Assembly (NCBI GenBank): GCA_964415975.1 | Contig: CAYQCN010000007.1 | Location: forward strand, 1 to 31,773 | Direction of reading: 5' to 3' | DNA: 31,773 bases | DNA from: CAYQCN01 sp964415975 | GTDB lineage: Bacteria > Patescibacteriota > Saccharimonadia > QS-5-54-17 | Shown: positions 29,524 through 31,773 of the stretch, piece by piece | Layout of the letters: every line of letters starts with the position of its first letter | How positions within the stretch are numbered: the stretch's first letter is position 1 | Program-made: the position numbers and the translations under genes | Notes under the pieces: model-generated | Told to the model about the DNA's origin: nothing | Seen by the model: only the letters and a program-made list of their open reading frames with translations | The model's database searches: none

Positions 29524-30164
29524 TAATCAATCGTCCTTTCTGGATAATCCAGGTTTTGCCGTGGCTGAAAATGTGTAGATAAACTCAAGTCTACTCTCAA
29601 GGCTTCATCTGCCCCCCTTAACTCCATATCATAAACCTTGAATGGCCTTATTGACTGATCTATTGTGTCGACAAATACTTGTATGTCTTCATAACTACCA
29701 GTTACCTCAACCCCAAAAAACATCTCGTATGGCTCTGTAGAGTAAGATGGACCTGGGGCGGTAGCCTCTTCGTCGTTACCTGCAAAACCAGTCAGCTCAA
29801 CACCACTGGAGTCAGCCAACTTCTGGACAGAAGAGGCGAGGGCAGGAAAGTCATATATGCTCGGTAAAGCATTTAACACAATGGTGTCGTCTGGGTCTTC
29901 GTTAGTACCTTCAGCGTCTTCTAGATCAGAAAAGCTTTGCTCCAGATCTTGGTATATCTCTTGATTTTCCTCTAGGGTGTCAAGTGCTTCGCTCTGAGCA
30001 GATTGAACCCGAGAATTATAACCCCATAACTCAGCTAAAAAAACTAGAACTACTATAGATACAGATACAACTACCGCCGAAGCTGAGATAGCAATAAATA
30101 CAGTCTTTTTGAGTTGACTAATACGATCAGCATTGATCGACTGTCTAGCTTTGGACTTCTGCAT
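29523..30164 (-). CDS. pilO: Pilus alignment protein PilO-like
   Basis: A 213-aa bitopic protein: basic N terminus, one transmembrane helix (about 24-48), a coiled-coil (SRVQSAQSEALDTLEENQEI) and a ferredoxin-like domain with PSIYDFPALASSVQKLADSS and YEDIQVFVDTIDQSIRPFKV, the shape of PilO/GspM. It should pair with PilN to form the membrane bracket around the pilus base. Its start overlaps the pilN stop, with a strong GGAAGGAGG before the ATG. The identification rests on topology, domain pattern and gene order. Confidence 0.8.
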   Translation of the reverse strand: MQKSKARQSINADRISQLKKTVFIAISASAVVVSVSIVVLVFLAELWGYNSRVQSAQSEALDTLEENQEIYQDLEQSFSDLEDAEGTNEDPDDTIVLNALPSIYDFPALASSVQKLADSSGVELTGFAGNDEEATAPGPSYSTEPYEMFFGVEVTGSYEDIQVFVDTIDQSIRPFKVYDMELRGADEALRVDLSLSTHFQPRQNLDYPERTID

Positions 30165-30928
30165 CAGAACCCTCCTTCCTGATTTTCGGCCTCAAATGTA
30201 ACGTCTTCGTCTTCTTGAAGAATGTCCTCTAGGCTAGTGTCGCTGACAGTAATTACTACTGCAGCATAGTTACGGCTAAATATCTCCGGATTATATCTAA
30301 GCTCTATGCTGAAATTAACCTCCTCAGAAGTAGAGTCAACGCTAAGGTCTGACACAACTTCTCTAAATGCTCGGCCTGTCTCATCAAAATCATCTTCGTC
30401 AAGCTCAGATTCAAGCTGTGTCGAAAGCGTCTCAACTCCAGGATCTTCAGCATCGGCTTCAGGGCCAAGATTATACTCAGCTACCTTCAGAATATCGACC
30501 AGCGCATTAAAGTCGCGGACTGAGCGCGCCTCGCCAGATATCTCTATAATTTCATTATCAAAATCGATTTCAGTAGAGTTAAGATTTACTGTTTCTGGCA
30601 CCACCGCTGATAGATAGCGAAAGAATCTAGTGGCTTTAGGCTTTTCTGAGTGTATTTGCGGAAGCGCCTGTAGCTGATTTTGCACAGTCAGAACATTGAT
30701 GATGCTGTCTTCATTTTCGAGCTCCTGGCTTAGCTCTTCTATTTGGTTGCGAGTACTATCGACCACAAACCACTGTATACCGAGAGCTGAGCCGAATATT
30801 ACCAACACTCCAATAAAGAATCCGGCAACCGAGACACTCCAAAATACTAGACGATCTCGAGTGCGTTTAGCCTTGACAAATTCTTGCTTACTATCAGGAA
30901 GGAGGTTTAGCGTAATCATACTACTCAT
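30164..30928 (-). CDS. pilN: Pilus alignment protein PilN
   Basis: A 254-aa bitopic protein. The N terminus ITLNLLPDSKQE (5-16) is the cytoplasmic PilM-binding peptide of PilN (family form INLLP). A transmembrane helix follows (about 30-54), then a coiled-coil (SQELENEDSIINVLTVQNQL) and a periplasm-type alpha/beta domain with an acidic C terminus. It overlaps the end of pilM by 8 nt; GGAGG stands before the ATG. This fixes the order pilM-pilN-pilO. Confidence 0.88.
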   Translation of the reverse strand: MSSMITLNLLPDSKQEFVKAKRTRDRLVFWSVSVAGFFIGVLVIFGSALGIQWFVVDSTRNQIEELSQELENEDSIINVLTVQNQLQALPQIHSEKPKATRFFRYLSAVVPETVNLNSTEIDFDNEIIEISGEARSVRDFNALVDILKVAEYNLGPEADAEDPGVETLSTQLESELDEDDFDETGRAFREVVSDLSVDSTSEEVNFSIELRYNPEIFSRNYAAVVITVSDTSLEDILQEDEDVTFEAENQEGGF

Positions 30929-31773
30929 CCTCCAGTCTTAGACCTATACCTACTGCGACTGCATATTCGGCAGATAAAGACATCAGATCATTATGCAGAT
31001 CAGAAGAATAAAGAGTATTTTGCCAGGGGTTGCCTATCTCTACATTTATTCCAGTTTCATTAGCTATGTAAAGCGGTAAATTGGGCAAATAGGACGATCT
31101 GCCTGAAGTTATAATGCGCTGTATGGGATTTTGAGTGTATCTATCACCAAAAAACTTTATCGATCTTTGGATTTCAGACACTAAGCTATCAGCTGTGCCC
31201 TTGAGCGCGTTATAGACCCTGCCTTCTACCTTGTCTGTAGTCATGCCAAACTTAAATACAAATTCTCGAGCCTGATCCTCTTCTAGATTAAGATTTTGCG
31301 CTACAGTCTTTATAAAAGTTTGCCCACCTATAGGTACTGAACGTATCACACGCGGCACATTGCCGATTGTAGCCACAAGATCGGTAGCTTGATGACCTAT
31401 ATCAACTATGAAGCAAGGATCAGAGCTGTCTTTGCTCACTAAAGATCGAGCCAAGCCAAGAGGGTCGGGCTCAAAAGCTACCACATCAAAGCCAGCGCTC
31501 TCGAGTAAATCTAGCCTCTTCTCGGCAAACTCGTGGTTTATAGTAGTAATCAACACCTCTACATCATCTTGATTCTTTGGTGATGGACCCAGTACAGACC
31601 AGTCATATTTGACTTCATCTGCTGGCATAGGTATATAGTCGTCCAGTTGATAAGATATTGTCTTGCTTAACTCTTTCTGGCCTAGACTTGGAAAGTCAGC
31701 TACAGCCGAAAATATACGATGTGATGCAAACCCGGCCACTACCTGTTTCTCGTTGATATTAGCAGCCTTGACA
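30921..31773 (-). CDS. pilM: Type IV pilus assembly protein PilM (first copy, 5' end outside window)
   Basis: The C-terminal ~284 codons of an actin-like PilM. The frame stays open to the window edge, with VKAANINEKQVVAGFASHRI upstream of any usable start, so the N-terminal DIGSxxIK loop lies outside. PCFIVDIGHQATDLVATIGN is the second phosphate loop, and ITSGRSSYLPNLPLYIANET and GNPWQNTLY the family C-terminal motifs. It ends in TAG, overlapping pilN. It shares the general plan of the second PilM at 19213-20253 but is clearly diverged. Confidence 0.88.
   Translation of the reverse strand, partial: VKAANINEKQVVAGFASHRIFSAVADFPSLGQKELSKTISYQLDDYIPMPADEVKYDWSVLGPSPKNQDDVEVLITTINHEFAEKRLDLLESAGFDVVAFEPDPLGLARSLVSKDSSDPCFIVDIGHQATDLVATIGNVPRVIRSVPIGGQTFIKTVAQNLNLEEDQAREFVFKFGMTTDKVEGRVYNALKGTADSLVSEIQRSIKFFGDRYTQNPIQRIITSGRSSYLPNLPLYIANETGINVEIGNPWQNTLYSSDLHNDLMSLSAEYAVAVGIGLRLEDE

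Overview
The window reads as a chromosomal segment of a Patescibacteria/CPR bacterium, most likely Candidatus Saccharibacteria (TM7). This is inferred from a compact AT-leaning genome, Gram-positive-type peptidoglycan amidation genes (murT-gatD) and a full type IV pilus cluster. UGA is an ordinary stop (for example the ATGA overlap between the genes at 16083 and 15568), which argues against the UGA=Gly code of Absconditabacteria/Gracilibacteria. No transposase, IS element, CRISPR array or phage gene was seen. A 100-N scaffold gap lies at 138-237.

Layout. 1-600: a tRNA-Pro(GGG) with a partly duplicated 3' end, then a structured RNA with its own promoter and terminator (6S-like). 620-5135: site-2 protease, rpmB (L28), a metallo-beta-lactamase-fold pseudoenzyme with a winged-helix regulator, and gatD/murT. 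5179-8592: minus-strand operon yjbQ-thrS-atl-miaA. 8798-10163: glyA and tRNA-Val(GAC). 10411-11318: an untracked 51-aa AT-hook-like peptide gene, then nrdR behind a NrdR-box-like operator and a terminator hairpin. 11610-13859: ribosomal protein L25, a TagO/WecA-type sugar-phosphate transferase and a small membrane protein. 14001-16584: tRNA-Asp(GTC), tRNA-Thr(CGT), tRNA-Arg(CCT), a parvulin-like foldase and a bPH2 protein. 16884-18355: ndk and a XerC/D recombinase. 18358-31773: a minus-strand type IV pilus locus in transcription order pilM-pilN-pilO-small protein-pilC-pilin-minor pilins-glycine-rich protein-minor pilin-pilX-like-pilB-pilT-second pilM-pilD.

Most unusual signal. Three minus-strand tRNA genes (Pro, Asp, Arg) are followed at the 3' side by the same kind of non-coding unit, about 120-175 bp. 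In plus orientation each has a two-tier hairpin with consensus CTCGNNGCAAGCNNCTG in which the NN pairs covary, a TTAG linker, a second hairpin, an inverted copy of the host tRNA T-arm, a small hairpin and an intrinsic terminator. At Pro and Arg the unit is bounded by a direct duplication of the last 19 nt of the tRNA, broken at the same T-loop position. At Arg two units stand in tandem. This looks like a family of tiny tRNA-targeting elements or a tRNA-tail RNA structure; I do not recognise it.

Other points of note: a minor pilin and a glycine-rich adhesin-like domain form one reading frame split by a single amber codon in a Pro-rich linker; genes that lead transcripts repeatedly have a -10 box 6-9 nt upstream of ATG and no Shine-Dalgarno, suggesting leaderless mRNAs; MurT has no cysteine, so it cannot carry the family's Cys4 zinc ribbon.
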